Notes: generated by a model from the letters alone, not told the origin. Counted from the first letter of the stretch, positions 36,319 to 46,210 are shown. The stretch: DNA of 64,000 bases from Oleiharenicola lentus (GCF_004118375.1 NZ_SDHX01000002.1:857001-921000), one strand, 5' to 3'. Program-made: numbers and translations.

Positions 36319-37371
36319 CTACCGAGTGGAGCGGCCAGCGATTTCGCTGAAACACGCGAGGGCGCCCGGTACAAATGACCCTTGAATGAGCATGTTTTTC
36401 GTGACCTCGGGCACCCCCCTTTCGCCACGCAGGATCATTCCGGACAGTAATTCCATAGCTGTCCGGCCGATACAGTCTCCGCGCTCGTCTATGCCGCCAT
36501 CAGGACGATTTTGTCCGACGTCGACCAACGCGTAGGCGAAAGGCGGCGGCTCACCGCGGTAGATCCGGCTGACCGCCTCCTGCAAGCGATCAATATAGGG
36601 AGTGATGATAACATCGGGTTTTTCGCGCTCGAGCCAGTTCACCAGCAGTCCGCGATAGTCGAAATTGCCAGGCGGCGTAACCAATGGATGCACGGTCTCA
36701 GTGCCGCCGTAGGCGTTGTGCCAAGCGAGCGCCGCAGTGAAATTATGCCGCACGCGCTGCTCCATTTCATGGGTGATATCGAGCCCGATGCGGCGGTAAC
36801 CGCGGATCGTGAGTTCGCGGCAAAGCAACATCATGTTGTTGAATTGATCGGAAACCACCCGGCAGAACTCCGGACTGATCACCGAGTGGCTGGTCGAGAC
36901 GACAGAGAACTTGTTCCACGCCAGCACATCATCGCATACCATGGGGATGCGCAGCGGCAACAGCAACAATCCCTCGACGCCTCGGCTCAGCAGCACGCGT
37001 TCGAGCCGGTCCGGGCTACCGATGTAATCGGCAAGGTTGATCAGATTGAAACCGAAACCCAACTCCGCGGCGCGAGCCCGGGCCCCCTCGGCGATGCGTC
37101 CGACCCACTCGGTGCGGCGCAACCGGTCCTGATCAGTGAGACCGCAGATCATCGCCTGCAGACGATGCGAGCGCTGAACGCGCAGGTGAGACATGAGTCG
37201 CGACACCGTCGGATCGGGCTTGTAGCCGCGCTTCTTAGCGAGACGTTGGATGCGCTTGCGGGTGGCGACTGAGATCTTGGGGTTGTTGCGTAGGGCGAGC
37301 GAGACAGTCATCGACGTCACGCCGGCCTCCTTGGCCAGCGAACGCATGGTGGGGGCGGGCGAAGAGCACAT
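36319..37371 (-). CDS. LacI-family transcriptional regulator
   Basis: A 350-residue regulator. The helix-turn-helix at residues 9-30 (MRSLAKEAGVTSMTVSLALR) and hinge region (KRIQRLAKKRGYKPDP) are typical of LacI proteins, followed by a periplasmic-binding-protein-like sensor domain. It would respond to a sugar or sugar phosphate. It is divergent from the Gfo/Idh operon. A GTTTACTGCAT site ends two bases from its start codon, which fits autoregulation and makes it the best candidate for binding all six sites. The internal ATG at 37347 is an alternative start. Confidence 0.87.
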   Translation of the reverse strand: MCSSPAPTMRSLAKEAGVTSMTVSLALRNNPKISVATRKRIQRLAKKRGYKPDPTVSRLMSHLRVQRSHRLQAMICGLTDQDRLRRTEWVGRIAEGARARAAELGFGFNLINLADYIGSPDRLERVLLSRGVEGLLLLPLRIPMVCDDVLAWNKFSVVSTSHSVISPEFCRVVSDQFNNMMLLCRELTIRGYRRIGLDITHEMEQRVRHNFTAALAWHNAYGGTETVHPLVTPPGNFDYRGLLVNWLEREKPDVIITPYIDRLQEAVSRIYRGEPPPFAYALVDVGQNRPDGGIDERGDCIGRTAMELLSGMILRGERGVPEVTKNMLIQGSFVPGALACFSEIAGRSTR

Positions 37372-37372
37372 T

Positions 37373-37383
37373 GTTTACTGCAT
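37373..37383 (+). promoter_or_regulatory. Shared operator-like site GTTTACTGCAT
   Basis: Lies directly before the LacI start codon and points toward the Gfo/Idh operon that begins at 37576. It could control both directions. Confidence 0.55.
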
Positions 37384-37575
37384 AGTTAGTTGTAGGCCAG
37401 AGACGCAAGCCCGGCGTTGCCAATGACCGGGACGAAACGTTGTGTGCGGGCAATGGCAAGCCCCACCCTTTCTCCTTTCCCCCAGAGCTCCACCCATGTG
37501 CGCGTGGAGCAAGCCCGGTCTGCAATTCCGGGAAGCGTACGAGGCCTAGTAGCGGCGCGAGTCAGGTAATCTCTC

Positions 37576-38592
37576 ATGTCTCTCAGATTTTGCATGGTCG
37601 GCTGCGGATGGTTCGCGAACCATCAGTATGGTCCTGCAATCAAGCAACTGATCGCCCGACATCCGGCCTGGGAGTTTTCTGCCTGTTGCGATGTGATCGA
37701 GCAAAAGTCGCATAGCTTCGCCGTCGAGTTTGGCGCCAAACGATCCTACCCCGATCTGCTCGCAATGTGCCGTGCGGAGCGACCGAATGTCATCCTTATG
37801 GCCGTGCCGAGTGGCGTAATGTACGAAGGCGCGCTTGCCGTATTGCGCGAAGGCCTGCCCTTGCTGCTGGAAAAGCCGCCGGGGCTCACGGTGGACCAGT
37901 GGTCCAGCTTGGAGGCCGTGGCCACGCAGAGCCGCGTGCCCAATCTAGTGGCATTCAACCGGCGTCACATGCCGGCGGTAAGCCGGGCCCGCGCTGTGCT
38001 GGAGGAAAAGTTCGAGCGTACCCATATTAGCCGTATCAGCTACACGATGCTACGGAGCGGCCGGCTAAACGAGGATTTTTCCACCACGGCGATTCACGCC
38101 CTCGACACGCTCCTGTTTCTCGGCGGCAGTCCTTACAAAGAGGCGCAGTTCCGATTCGGCCCGGTGGAGCGCGGCCAACCGGTGCGAATCACGATGGATG
38201 CAGTCAGTCACGGCGGCATCCGTTCTCACTTGGACATCCTGCCCGACGCCGGGCGCAGCGTGGAGATGATCTCCGTCGATGCACCGGGGCAGACCTTGGA
38301 AATCAGGCTCGCCGCCACGCCCGAAGCGGAGCTGCAGGGTGAGGTCGATTATTGGCGGAAAGGCGTGCGGCATGCAGTGTATTCCGATGCCGCCTCGCCC
38401 GTGCATTTGCGCAGCGGCGTCTATAACGAGATCGAGTCGTTTTGCTTGGCCATCGAGCACGCCGCCACGTGTCCCTCGCCCACACTCTCAGAGTGCGGAC
38501 AGCAGGTCGCGCTGATGGAAGCCATCCGAGCCCAACGCACGAAGCGCCTGGTCTGGGACATGCAGGAACGCAAGCTGGTCACAGTCCACTAG
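37576..38592 (+). CDS. Gfo/Idh/MocA family oxidoreductase
   Basis: A 338-residue NAD(P)-dependent dehydrogenase. The Rossmann loop is RFCMVGCGWFANHQYGPAI and the conserved EKP motif is LLLEKPPGLTVDQW. Such enzymes oxidise or reduce sugars and inositols. It is the first gene of a tight seven-gene operon (spacings from -4 to 42 bases) whose other members point to amino-sugar catabolism. It may supply an oxidised intermediate, but the substrate is not deducible. Confidence 0.83.
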   Translation: MSLRFCMVGCGWFANHQYGPAIKQLIARHPAWEFSACCDVIEQKSHSFAVEFGAKRSYPDLLAMCRAERPNVILMAVPSGVMYEGALAVLREGLPLLLEKPPGLTVDQWSSLEAVATQSRVPNLVAFNRRHMPAVSRARAVLEEKFERTHISRISYTMLRSGRLNEDFSTTAIHALDTLLFLGGSPYKEAQFRFGPVERGQPVRITMDAVSHGGIRSHLDILPDAGRSVEMISVDAPGQTLEIRLAATPEAELQGEVDYWRKGVRHAVYSDAASPVHLRSGVYNEIESFCLAIEHAATCPSPTLSECGQQVALMEAIRAQRTKRLVWDMQERKLVTVH

Positions 38593-38596
38593 GGCC

Positions 38597-41032
38597 ATGG
38601 AACCTCGCACCGACTCACACACGGGCGTATGTCACGCCACCGGCATACGCTTCACCAGACAGGGCGCTGTCCATCGTTGGCGGCGAGCGTCCATCGTCGT
38701 TGCCGCCCTGCTTATCGGGGTCGCTGGCGGCCGGGCTGAAGATCCAATCCGCAGCCCTGAGCGCGGCGGTGGCTGGCGAGTGATCGGACCAGGCGGCGGC
38801 GGCGCGATGTTTTGCCCGGCGATCAGCCCGCACGATCCACAACTGGTCTTCGTCGCCTGCGACATGACCGGCACCTATGTTTCGCGTGACGCGGGTGAAA
38901 GCTGGCGGATGATCAATCTGCAGGAAATCGTGCGGGAGTTCACATTTGACGCCCAGGAAGCGGACACGATCTACGCACGGGGTAACTGCCTGTGGGTGAG
39001 CCGAGATCGCGGTGGCTCGTGGACCAAGCTGCTGCCACAATTGACTGAAGCGGCGGAGCCAGTCGCAGTTGGTGATCATGCCGATATCATGCAGTTCACT
39101 CGTGACGGCCGCAGTTATCAGGTGACCATGATAGCTGCCGATCCGGCGATATCGGGCACGGTATATGCCACCGCAAAGATCGGGACAGAGGCGCGGTTAC
39201 TTTCCTCTCGCGATGGCGGTCGCACCTGGCTCCAACACAGCACCACAGTCCGAAGTCCGTTGTCACTGCTCGTCGACCCGACTTCTCCAACGACCTCGCG
39301 TAAACTGATCGTCGCGCACGCCGGCGGCTTGGTGCTAGTGCATCAGCAGGAGGTGGTTGAATACCCCGCACCTAACAATACGATTTTCAAAGAAGTTGCG
39401 CTGGCAATGGATCGGACTGGGGATCGCCCCATACTTTACGCCATCACTGCTGGCGAAAATTCCCGGCTGCTCGTCTCATCTGACCTGGGCTCTCATTGGG
39501 AGGATCTCTCCGCGCACGTTCAGGCCAACTTCCCCGGTACGCGCGGCGTTGACTTCCGGACCCTGGCGGCGGCTCGCGATTACCCAGGCGTCATTTATCT
39601 TTCATTCAAGGGCCTGGTCACCTCGGACGGCCGCGAGCGTCTGGGCGTGGCGCGAAGTGACGATGCGGGGGCCACCTGGAATTTCTCGTGGCTGGATCCC
39701 GTCGTGCAGCACACGATGGCCGGCAGCAAGGAAGCCGGTGCGATTCCCGGCTGGATTGATGCTCACTTTGGCCCGGACTGGGGCGAAAATCCCCTATCCA
39801 TGGCGGTGGATCCGCGAAATCCAAACCGCGTGTTAGCCACCGATTTTGGCCGCACCTTGCAAACGACCGACGGCGCCCGCACTTGGCAGCAACTCTATAC
39901 GCGGGCCCAAGGAAATGGCGGCTGGGTGTCACGCGGATTGGATGTCACCAATGTTTACGGCCTGATGTTCGATCCCTTCGACGCGCAGCATGTCTTCATG
40001 GCCTGCACAGACATCGGGCTGCTGCATAGCCATGACGGCGGCGAAAGCTGGAGTCCGGCGACCTCGGCGCCAGGACTGCCCGCCCAGTGGAAAAACACCA
40101 CTTACGACCTGATCTTCGATCCTGATGTACGCGGCAAAGTATGGGCCGCGATGAGCGGCACACATGATCTGCCTCGAGAAAAAATGTGGAGACGGCGCCC
40201 GCCCACCCAGTTCGGGGGCGGCATCTTGTGGTCGGAGGACGGAGGTCAGCACTGGCAAACCGCACGCCTCGCCATCGGAGAGGCTGCGGTGACGGACCTT
40301 CTCCTCGACCACCAGAGTCCCACTGCACAACGCACGCTATTTGCCTGCGCGTTTGGCTACGGCGTACTGAAATCCGTCGACGGTGGCCAAACTTGGCAGA
40401 CGCGAAATCAAGGCCTGGAAGATGCTGAGCCGCTAGCCTGGCGGATCTATCGCCGGACGCACGACCGCGCCCTTTTCCTCGTGATCTTCCGCCGCAGCGA
40501 TGCCGTCGATCCAGCCTCGGAGCAAATAGGCGCGATCTACCGCTCGGACGACGATGCGGATTCGTGGCACCGCCTCGAGTTGCCCACCAATGTGACGGGC
40601 CCGACCAGTCTCATCGTCGAACACCTTCCACGCGGGACGCTGCTCCTCGCGGCGTGGGGCCGCCGCGCCCATCAATCCGCCACCGGAGACATCCACGGTG
40701 GAATCTTCCGCTCTACAGACGACGGTAAAACCTGGGAACCCGTGCTCAACACTGATGCCCATATCACGACGCTGACGACTGATGCGCGGAGCGGCGCTCA
40801 CTACGCCAGTGGATTCAACGGCAAGGCGTATCGCTCCCTTGATCAAGGCGGTCACTGGCAGATTATCGCGGGCTTCGATTTCAAATGGGGACAACGCGTT
40901 GAGCCCGATCCAAAGGATCCTGGCCAAATCTATATCCTGACCTACGGCGGTGGCGTCTGGCACGGCCCGAGCGACGGACCTGAAGCCTCAGCTGAGGGTC
41001 GCACCACAACCTACAACCCGCCCCACCCCTAA
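38597..41032 (+). CDS. Secreted BNR/sortilin-like beta-propeller protein (GH74-like)
   Basis: An 811-residue protein. After an N-terminal extension a signal-type segment (RRASIVVAALLIGVAGGRA) precedes at least nine Asp-box/BNR repeats such as YVSRDAGESWRM, WVSRDRGGSWTKL, LHSHDGGESWSP, LKSVDGGQTWQT and FRSTDDGKTWEP. The architecture is that of two seven-bladed propellers as in xyloglucanase or sortilin-like proteins. Enzymatic activity cannot be judged from motifs alone. It is encoded four bases after the Gfo/Idh gene in the amino-sugar operon. Confidence 0.75.
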   Translation: MEPRTDSHTGVCHATGIRFTRQGAVHRWRRASIVVAALLIGVAGGRAEDPIRSPERGGGWRVIGPGGGGAMFCPAISPHDPQLVFVACDMTGTYVSRDAGESWRMINLQEIVREFTFDAQEADTIYARGNCLWVSRDRGGSWTKLLPQLTEAAEPVAVGDHADIMQFTRDGRSYQVTMIAADPAISGTVYATAKIGTEARLLSSRDGGRTWLQHSTTVRSPLSLLVDPTSPTTSRKLIVAHAGGLVLVHQQEVVEYPAPNNTIFKEVALAMDRTGDRPILYAITAGENSRLLVSSDLGSHWEDLSAHVQANFPGTRGVDFRTLAAARDYPGVIYLSFKGLVTSDGRERLGVARSDDAGATWNFSWLDPVVQHTMAGSKEAGAIPGWIDAHFGPDWGENPLSMAVDPRNPNRVLATDFGRTLQTTDGARTWQQLYTRAQGNGGWVSRGLDVTNVYGLMFDPFDAQHVFMACTDIGLLHSHDGGESWSPATSAPGLPAQWKNTTYDLIFDPDVRGKVWAAMSGTHDLPREKMWRRRPPTQFGGGILWSEDGGQHWQTARLAIGEAAVTDLLLDHQSPTAQRTLFACAFGYGVLKSVDGGQTWQTRNQGLEDAEPLAWRIYRRTHDRALFLVIFRRSDAVDPASEQIGAIYRSDDDADSWHRLELPTNVTGPTSLIVEHLPRGTLLLAAWGRRAHQSATGDIHGGIFRSTDDGKTWEPVLNTDAHITTLTTDARSGAHYASGFNGKAYRSLDQGGHWQIIAGFDFKWGQRVEPDPKDPGQIYILTYGGGVWHGPSDGPEASAEGRTTTYNPPHP

Positions 41033-41036
41033 CGCC

Positions 41037-41984
41037 ATGGCAACCGATGAAACCCCATCCGGAAGCACCGTCCTGATCACTGGCGGAGCCGGCTTTATCG
41101 GCAGCCACTTGGCTGCATATTACCAAGGTAAGGCGAGGGTGCGGATTCTTGATAATTTGCGCACAGGGCGCATCGAGAACCTTGCAGGTCTGAATATTGA
41201 TTTCATCCGGGGGTCCATTCTGGACCGTGCGCTTGTCCGACAGGCGATGCAGGGCGTGGATTACGTTTTTCATCTCGCGGCACAGGTGAGTGTACCCGAA
41301 TCGGTTCGCGACCCCCACACCTGCATGGAACTCAACATCAATGGCCTGCTAAACGTACTTGAGGCCGCGGCGACCGCTGGCGTGAAAAAGCTGTGTTTCG
41401 CATCATCTGCCGCGGTTTACGGAAACAACCCAACTGTCCCCAAGCATGAGGACATGGAACCGGAACCTTGTAGTCCATACGCCGCCTCAAAACTTGATGG
41501 CGAATATTTCTGCCAGCATTTCAGTGAAAGCGGCCGATTGCAGACTGTCGCGCTTCGGTTCTTCAATGTCTTCGGGCCCCGCCAGGATCCGGCGGGTCCC
41601 TATGGTGCCGCCATCCCAATCTTCTTCCGCGAGGCTCTCGCTGGCCGGCCTATCACCATCCATGGCGATGGCGGTCAAACCCGCGATTTCATATATGTTC
41701 GGGATATTGTCGACGCCCTTGCGTTCGTCGCCAGTAGTCCGAGCCTCACTGGAGTTTACAATGCCGGATACGGCCAGCAGACCACCATTTTCGACGTGGC
41801 CTATCGGATCATCAAGCTGACCAAGTCCCATTCCCCGATTAAGCACACGGCGGAACGGCCCGGCGATGTGCGTCACTCGCGCGCCAAAGTTGACCGCCTT
41901 TTTGCAGCCGGCTGGCGTCCGTCGGGATCCCTCGAGTCCGGCCTGGTGGCGATGCATGCCGCGCTACTATCCACTTCACAATGA
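41037..41984 (+). CDS. NAD-dependent sugar epimerase/dehydratase (extended SDR)
   Basis: A 315-residue protein from the ATG at 41037. It has the extended SDR signature: VLITGGAGFIGSHLA (NAD loop), CFASSAAVYG (Ser/Thr), YAASKLDGEYF (Tyr-x3-Lys) and LRFFNVFGPRQ. The sequence is close in style to UDP-glucose or UDP-N-acetylglucosamine 4-epimerases. In this operon it could interconvert UDP-GlcNAc and UDP-GalNAc. Four bases overlap with the NagB fusion gene. Confidence 0.83.
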   Translation: MATDETPSGSTVLITGGAGFIGSHLAAYYQGKARVRILDNLRTGRIENLAGLNIDFIRGSILDRALVRQAMQGVDYVFHLAAQVSVPESVRDPHTCMELNINGLLNVLEAAATAGVKKLCFASSAAVYGNNPTVPKHEDMEPEPCSPYAASKLDGEYFCQHFSESGRLQTVALRFFNVFGPRQDPAGPYGAAIPIFFREALAGRPITIHGDGGQTRDFIYVRDIVDALAFVASSPSLTGVYNAGYGQQTTIFDVAYRIIKLTKSHSPIKHTAERPGDVRHSRAKVDRLFAAGWRPSGSLESGLVAMHAALLSTSQ

Positions 41985-43891
41985 ACGAATCCTTGTCCGA
42001 AAACCAACAGCGCGAGCGAATCCCGACCGAGATATATGCAACGGCCGATCTCGCCGCGCGAAGTCTAGCGGATCATATTGCGGCCCTGATTCGCTCGCGG
42101 GATGCGGAGGGCCGGCCGACCGTCTTGGGATTGGCGACCGGTTCGACCCCAGTTCGACTGTATCGCCAGCTCATTAGGCTGCACCGAGAGGAGCACCTCA
42201 GCTTCAAGAACGTCATAACGTTCAATCTCGACGAATACTACGGCCTCAGTCGTTCGCATTCCGAAAGCTACTGGCGCTTCATGCAGGAGCAGCTTTTCAC
42301 GCACATTGACATTCGTAGCGGCAATATCCACCTGCCTGACGGCACGGTAAGTCGAGGAGAGGTTTTCTCCTCGTGCCGAAAATATGAGGAGCAGATAGTC
42401 GCGGCCGGAGGACTTGACCTTCAGGTGCTCGGTATCGGTCGAACCGGGCACATCGGTTTCAATGAACCTGGCTCGACCCGCGATTCACGCACCCGTCTGG
42501 TCACGCTAGATCAATTGACCCGGAGGGATGCAGCCCGTGATTTCTTGGGGGAAGCGAATGTCCCGCGCCACGCGATCACAATGGGCGTCGGCACCATCCT
42601 GAGCGCAAAAGAGATCGTGCTGCTTGCCTGGGGGACTGGCAAAGCCGAAGTCATCGCCCGAGCAGTGGAGGATCCGGCGAACGACTCGCTTCCGGCCAGC
42701 TTCCTGCAAGGACACCCCCGAATTCGCTTCCTCATTGACGAGTCAGCGGCCTCGCTCCTCACCCGTCGCCTGCACCCTTGGTTGGTCGGTCCAGTTGAAT
42801 GGACGCCGTCTCTCACCCGCCATGCCGTCGTCTGGCTGGCACAGAAGGTCGGCAAGCCGGTGCTCAAACTGTTGGATGAGGACTACAGCGAGCATGGGAT
42901 GGCCGACCTACTGACTGAAAAGGGCCCGGCCTACGGACTGAATATCCGCATCTTCAACGAGCTGCAGCACACTATTACCGGATGGCCTGGCGGCAAACCG
43001 GATGCTGATGATGCTCATCGTCCCGAGCGGGCGTCTCCCTTTCCCAAACGGGTCGTTGTCCTCAGCCCCGAACCATCCCATGATGTCATTGGCTTGGGGG
43101 GCACGCTGCGCCGGCTGGTTGAACAGGGCCATGACGTTTCGGTCATCTACCTGACCTCGGGCAACCTTGCGGTGCCTGACGAGGAAGCGGCCATGGCCAC
43201 CGATTTGGTGGCCGATGTTGCCCGGACGCTGGATGCCGCGTCCGCACCGGTCGACACTTTTGCGGTAAATGTTCGCATGCAGCTGGATCGAAAGACCGCA
43301 GTCGAGAGCGATTCGCTGCAAGTGCGCAAACTGAAGGGCCTGATTCGCCGGGGAGAAGCCCGAGCCTCGATGTTCGCATGCGGTCTGCCCGTCAGCCGCA
43401 TCCGTTTTCTTGATCTACCTTTTTACGAAGCTGGGCGGTATCGGCAGTTTTCGCCGGGGAATGCCGACCTCACGCCCCTGATCAACTTGCTGAGGGAGCT
43501 CACTCCTAACCAGATTTTCGCCACAGGGCGGCAGGACGACCCTTCGGCCGTTACCGCAGTCTGCTTCGAACTCATTCAAGAGGCGCTGCGGCAACTGGCC
43601 AGTGACGACTGGATGGCATCCTGTCGTCTATGGCTATATCGGGGCGTGGATACCCCTTGGAATGCAGCGGATATCGATATGGCCGTGCCTTTCAGCCCAC
43701 GCGAGCTGACGCAGAAAATCCAAGGGATTTATCAGCACAAAAGTCAGCGCAGCCAAACCGCGTTCAAGTCGGGCCACCACGAACTCTGGCAGCAAGCCGA
43801 ACATCACAACCGCACTCTCGCTGAGACCTTTGATCGGCTCGGTTTTGCCAACTATGAGGCCATCGAGGCCTTTCAGCGATGGATTCCTTGA
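41981..43891 (+). CDS. Glucosamine-6-phosphate deaminase fused to an LmbE-like domain
   Basis: A 636-residue two-domain protein. Residues 15-270 are NagB-like: VLGLATGSTPVRLY, TFNLDEYYGL (Asp), VLGIGRTGHIGFNEPGS (catalytic His and Glu region). Residues about 350-620 resemble a PIG-L/LmbE deacetylase, but the zinc motif is degraded: SPEPSHDVIGLGG instead of the HPDD pattern, and RQDDPSAVTAVC in place of the usual DxHxTH segment. The fusion is known in Bacteroidetes as a NagB-like protein. The first domain probably remains active and the second looks catalytically dead. Confidence 0.82.
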   Translation: MNESLSENQQRERIPTEIYATADLAARSLADHIAALIRSRDAEGRPTVLGLATGSTPVRLYRQLIRLHREEHLSFKNVITFNLDEYYGLSRSHSESYWRFMQEQLFTHIDIRSGNIHLPDGTVSRGEVFSSCRKYEEQIVAAGGLDLQVLGIGRTGHIGFNEPGSTRDSRTRLVTLDQLTRRDAARDFLGEANVPRHAITMGVGTILSAKEIVLLAWGTGKAEVIARAVEDPANDSLPASFLQGHPRIRFLIDESAASLLTRRLHPWLVGPVEWTPSLTRHAVVWLAQKVGKPVLKLLDEDYSEHGMADLLTEKGPAYGLNIRIFNELQHTITGWPGGKPDADDAHRPERASPFPKRVVVLSPEPSHDVIGLGGTLRRLVEQGHDVSVIYLTSGNLAVPDEEAAMATDLVADVARTLDAASAPVDTFAVNVRMQLDRKTAVESDSLQVRKLKGLIRRGEARASMFACGLPVSRIRFLDLPFYEAGRYRQFSPGNADLTPLINLLRELTPNQIFATGRQDDPSAVTAVCFELIQEALRQLASDDWMASCRLWLYRGVDTPWNAADIDMAVPFSPRELTQKIQGIYQHKSQRSQTAFKSGHHELWQQAEHHNRTLAETFDRLGFANYEAIEAFQRWIP

Positions 43892-43904
43892 ACTGCACAA
43901 CGAC

Positions 43905-45302
43905 ATGACCTCGATTCCTGCCGTTTCCATCCCGCCGCTGGAGCCCAGCTTCATTCCCGCAGCCCGGTGGAACCGTAACTATCACCACCTTGTGACTCAA
44001 GATAAGGGCGCTCGGCCCCTTACCATCGCCCTTCTCCGGCCCGATGGAACAGTTCTCCGCCACGAAACCCGCGTCCTGTCCGATTCCCATCCTCACGCGC
44101 TGCAAACCACCCAATACGCCGAGCGTTTGTTGAAGTTTTTGCTCTGGCAACAAGGCGGCTCCCGGGTGCTGCTCGCGGGAGCGGATGAAGTCGGCAGGCG
44201 GTTAGCCCGTCTCTACCGGCCACGTGGCAAGCGTGCCTTCGATAGCACGTTTATGGGCCGCAAGGTCTATGGTGCCGCCTTTGCGGTGGATACGGTCCGG
44301 ATGGAGGATGTCCCTGCCAGCCACGAGGCCGGGTTCACGCTAGGTCGACATCTTGACGGGTGCCGCATCGGGTTCGACCTGGGCGGCAGCGATCGCAAGG
44401 TGGCCGCCCTCATTGACGGCAAAGTTGTTTTCTCGGAAGAAACGCGTTGGGATCCCTATTTCCAGAATGATCCCTCTTACCACCTCAACGGTATCCAAGA
44501 ATCGCTGGAGCGAGCCGCAGCCCATCTGCCAAGAGTGGACGCCATTGGCGGGAGTTCCGCGGGCGTCTATGTCAACAACGAGGTCCGGGTGGCATCGCTT
44601 TTCCGGGGGGTTTCCCCGGCCCGGTTTGAGCGTGACGTCCGCCACATGTTCTTGGTCCTTCGTGAACGCTGGGGCGGCATTCCCTTTGAGGTCGCCAATG
44701 ACGGTGAAGTCACCGCTCTGGCGGGCTCCATGGCTCTTAACGAAGGCGCCGTTCTTGGCCTCTCCATGGGCACCAGTCAGGCCGGCGGCTATGTGCGCGG
44801 ATCGGGCGAAATCACGACGTGGCTGAACGAACTGGCCTTCGCGCCGATTAACTTTGCGCCCGACGCTCCTGTTGACGAATGGTCGGGCGACATCGGTTGC
44901 GGCGTCCAGTATTTCTCGCAGCAAGGTGTCTCCCGGCTTGCCCATTTGGCAGGCATGGCGTTTCCCCCGGAAGTCGCGCTCCCGGAAAGACTGGTGGCCG
45001 TTCAGGATGCCCTCGAACGTGGTGATACCCGCGCTGTTCAGATTTTCACCACCATCGGACGCTGTTTCGGGCACGCGCTCGCCCACTACGCCGACCACTA
45101 TGAGATTCGCCATGTCCTGGTCTTGGGCCGGGTGACGTCAGGCACGGCAGGATCGATCATACTGGACGAGGCCCGCACTGTTCTGCGCACCGAATACGGC
45201 CCCTTGGGCGACCTACTCACTATCAGCATGCCGGATGAACAGACCAAGCGCCACGGTCAGGCAATCGCCGCCGCCAGCCTGCCTGCCTTATCCAATCTTT
45301 AG
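43905..45302 (+). CDS. ROK-family sugar kinase-like protein
   Basis: A 465-residue protein from the ATG at 43905. An ATP-binding ROK domain follows an atypical 150-residue N-terminal extension: IGFDLGGSDRKVAALIDG, IGGSSAGVYV, VANDGEVTALAGS (the usual catalytic Asp of NDG) and LGLSMGTSQAGGY. The usual zinc-binding Cys motif of ROK kinases is not obvious. It would phosphorylate a hexose or N-acetylhexosamine. It lies 13 bases after the NagB fusion gene. Confidence 0.75.
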   Translation: MTSIPAVSIPPLEPSFIPAARWNRNYHHLVTQDKGARPLTIALLRPDGTVLRHETRVLSDSHPHALQTTQYAERLLKFLLWQQGGSRVLLAGADEVGRRLARLYRPRGKRAFDSTFMGRKVYGAAFAVDTVRMEDVPASHEAGFTLGRHLDGCRIGFDLGGSDRKVAALIDGKVVFSEETRWDPYFQNDPSYHLNGIQESLERAAAHLPRVDAIGGSSAGVYVNNEVRVASLFRGVSPARFERDVRHMFLVLRERWGGIPFEVANDGEVTALAGSMALNEGAVLGLSMGTSQAGGYVRGSGEITTWLNELAFAPINFAPDAPVDEWSGDIGCGVQYFSQQGVSRLAHLAGMAFPPEVALPERLVAVQDALERGDTRAVQIFTTIGRCFGHALAHYADHYEIRHVLVLGRVTSGTAGSIILDEARTVLRTEYGPLGDLLTISMPDEQTKRHGQAIAAASLPALSNL

Positions 45303-45313
45303 CCCCCTTACCC

Positions 45314-46168
45314 ATGCTATTTTCCAGACCCAACGCTGATGTTTTCGTGCCGGTCGGCACACTCGACCCGGCTACCGCGCTGTCCAAGGTAACCCACCTC
45401 TGTATTGCCGCCCATCAGGACGACATCGAAATCATGGCCCACTCGGGCATTTGCGACTGTTTGGATTCACCCGAACAGCACGCTTTTGGCGGAGTGATTG
45501 TCACCAACGGCGCCGGATCCCCCCGAACGGGAGCCTACGCCCATATGACCGACCAGGAGATGCAGGAGGTGAGGCGCAGCGAGCAGCGCCTTGCCGCCAA
45601 GCTTGGACACTATGCCGTGCAGATCCAGCTCGCTCATCCGAGCGCGGATGTGAAAGCACGCGAGCATCCCGGCGTTACCACAGATCTTCATGCCATCCTA
45701 TCCCAATGCCGTCCCGAGGTCCTTTACCTGCACAATCCCGCAGACAAACATGACACGCATGTCGCGGTGCTGGCCCGTTGCCTTGAAGTACTTCGCCTCC
45801 TTCCGGCCGATAAACTACCGTCTCATGTTTTAGGCTGCGAGGTTTGGCGCGATCTAGACTGGCTGGTGGATGATGACAAGATCGCCCTTGATTCCGGGCG
45901 CCGCCAGGATCTCTCCGCAGAAATGCTCAAGGTCTTCGACTCGCAGATTTCGGGTGGCAAACGTTACGATCTGGCGACCTTGGGACGTCGCTCTGCCAAC
46001 GCGACCTTCCACACCTCCCACGCCACGGATCGTAGTCAGGGAATCACCTGGGCGGTGGATCTGACCGAACTGCTATCCAACCCCCAAATGTCCCTAGCTG
46101 ACTTTGCCGCCGCCCGGGTGAACCGACTCAAGCAAGATGTGGTCAACCGAATCAAGCGATACACCTAA
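45314..46168 (+). CDS. PIG-L/LmbE family N-deacetylase
   Basis: A 284-residue protein with an intact metal-binding site: CIAAHQDDIEIMAHSG near residue 33 and LHNPADKHDTHVAVLA near residue 145. The family removes N-acetyl groups from GlcNAc-containing molecules. Unlike the LmbE-like half of the NagB fusion upstream, all expected His and Asp residues are present, so this is probably the working deacetylase of the operon. No signal peptide is seen. Confidence 0.83.
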   Translation: MLFSRPNADVFVPVGTLDPATALSKVTHLCIAAHQDDIEIMAHSGICDCLDSPEQHAFGGVIVTNGAGSPRTGAYAHMTDQEMQEVRRSEQRLAAKLGHYAVQIQLAHPSADVKAREHPGVTTDLHAILSQCRPEVLYLHNPADKHDTHVAVLARCLEVLRLLPADKLPSHVLGCEVWRDLDWLVDDDKIALDSGRRQDLSAEMLKVFDSQISGGKRYDLATLGRRSANATFHTSHATDRSQGITWAVDLTELLSNPQMSLADFAAARVNRLKQDVVNRIKRYT

Positions 46169-46210
46169 TAACCATCCTGTATTCGTCCGTCTGCACCTCG
46201 AGCCTACTCC

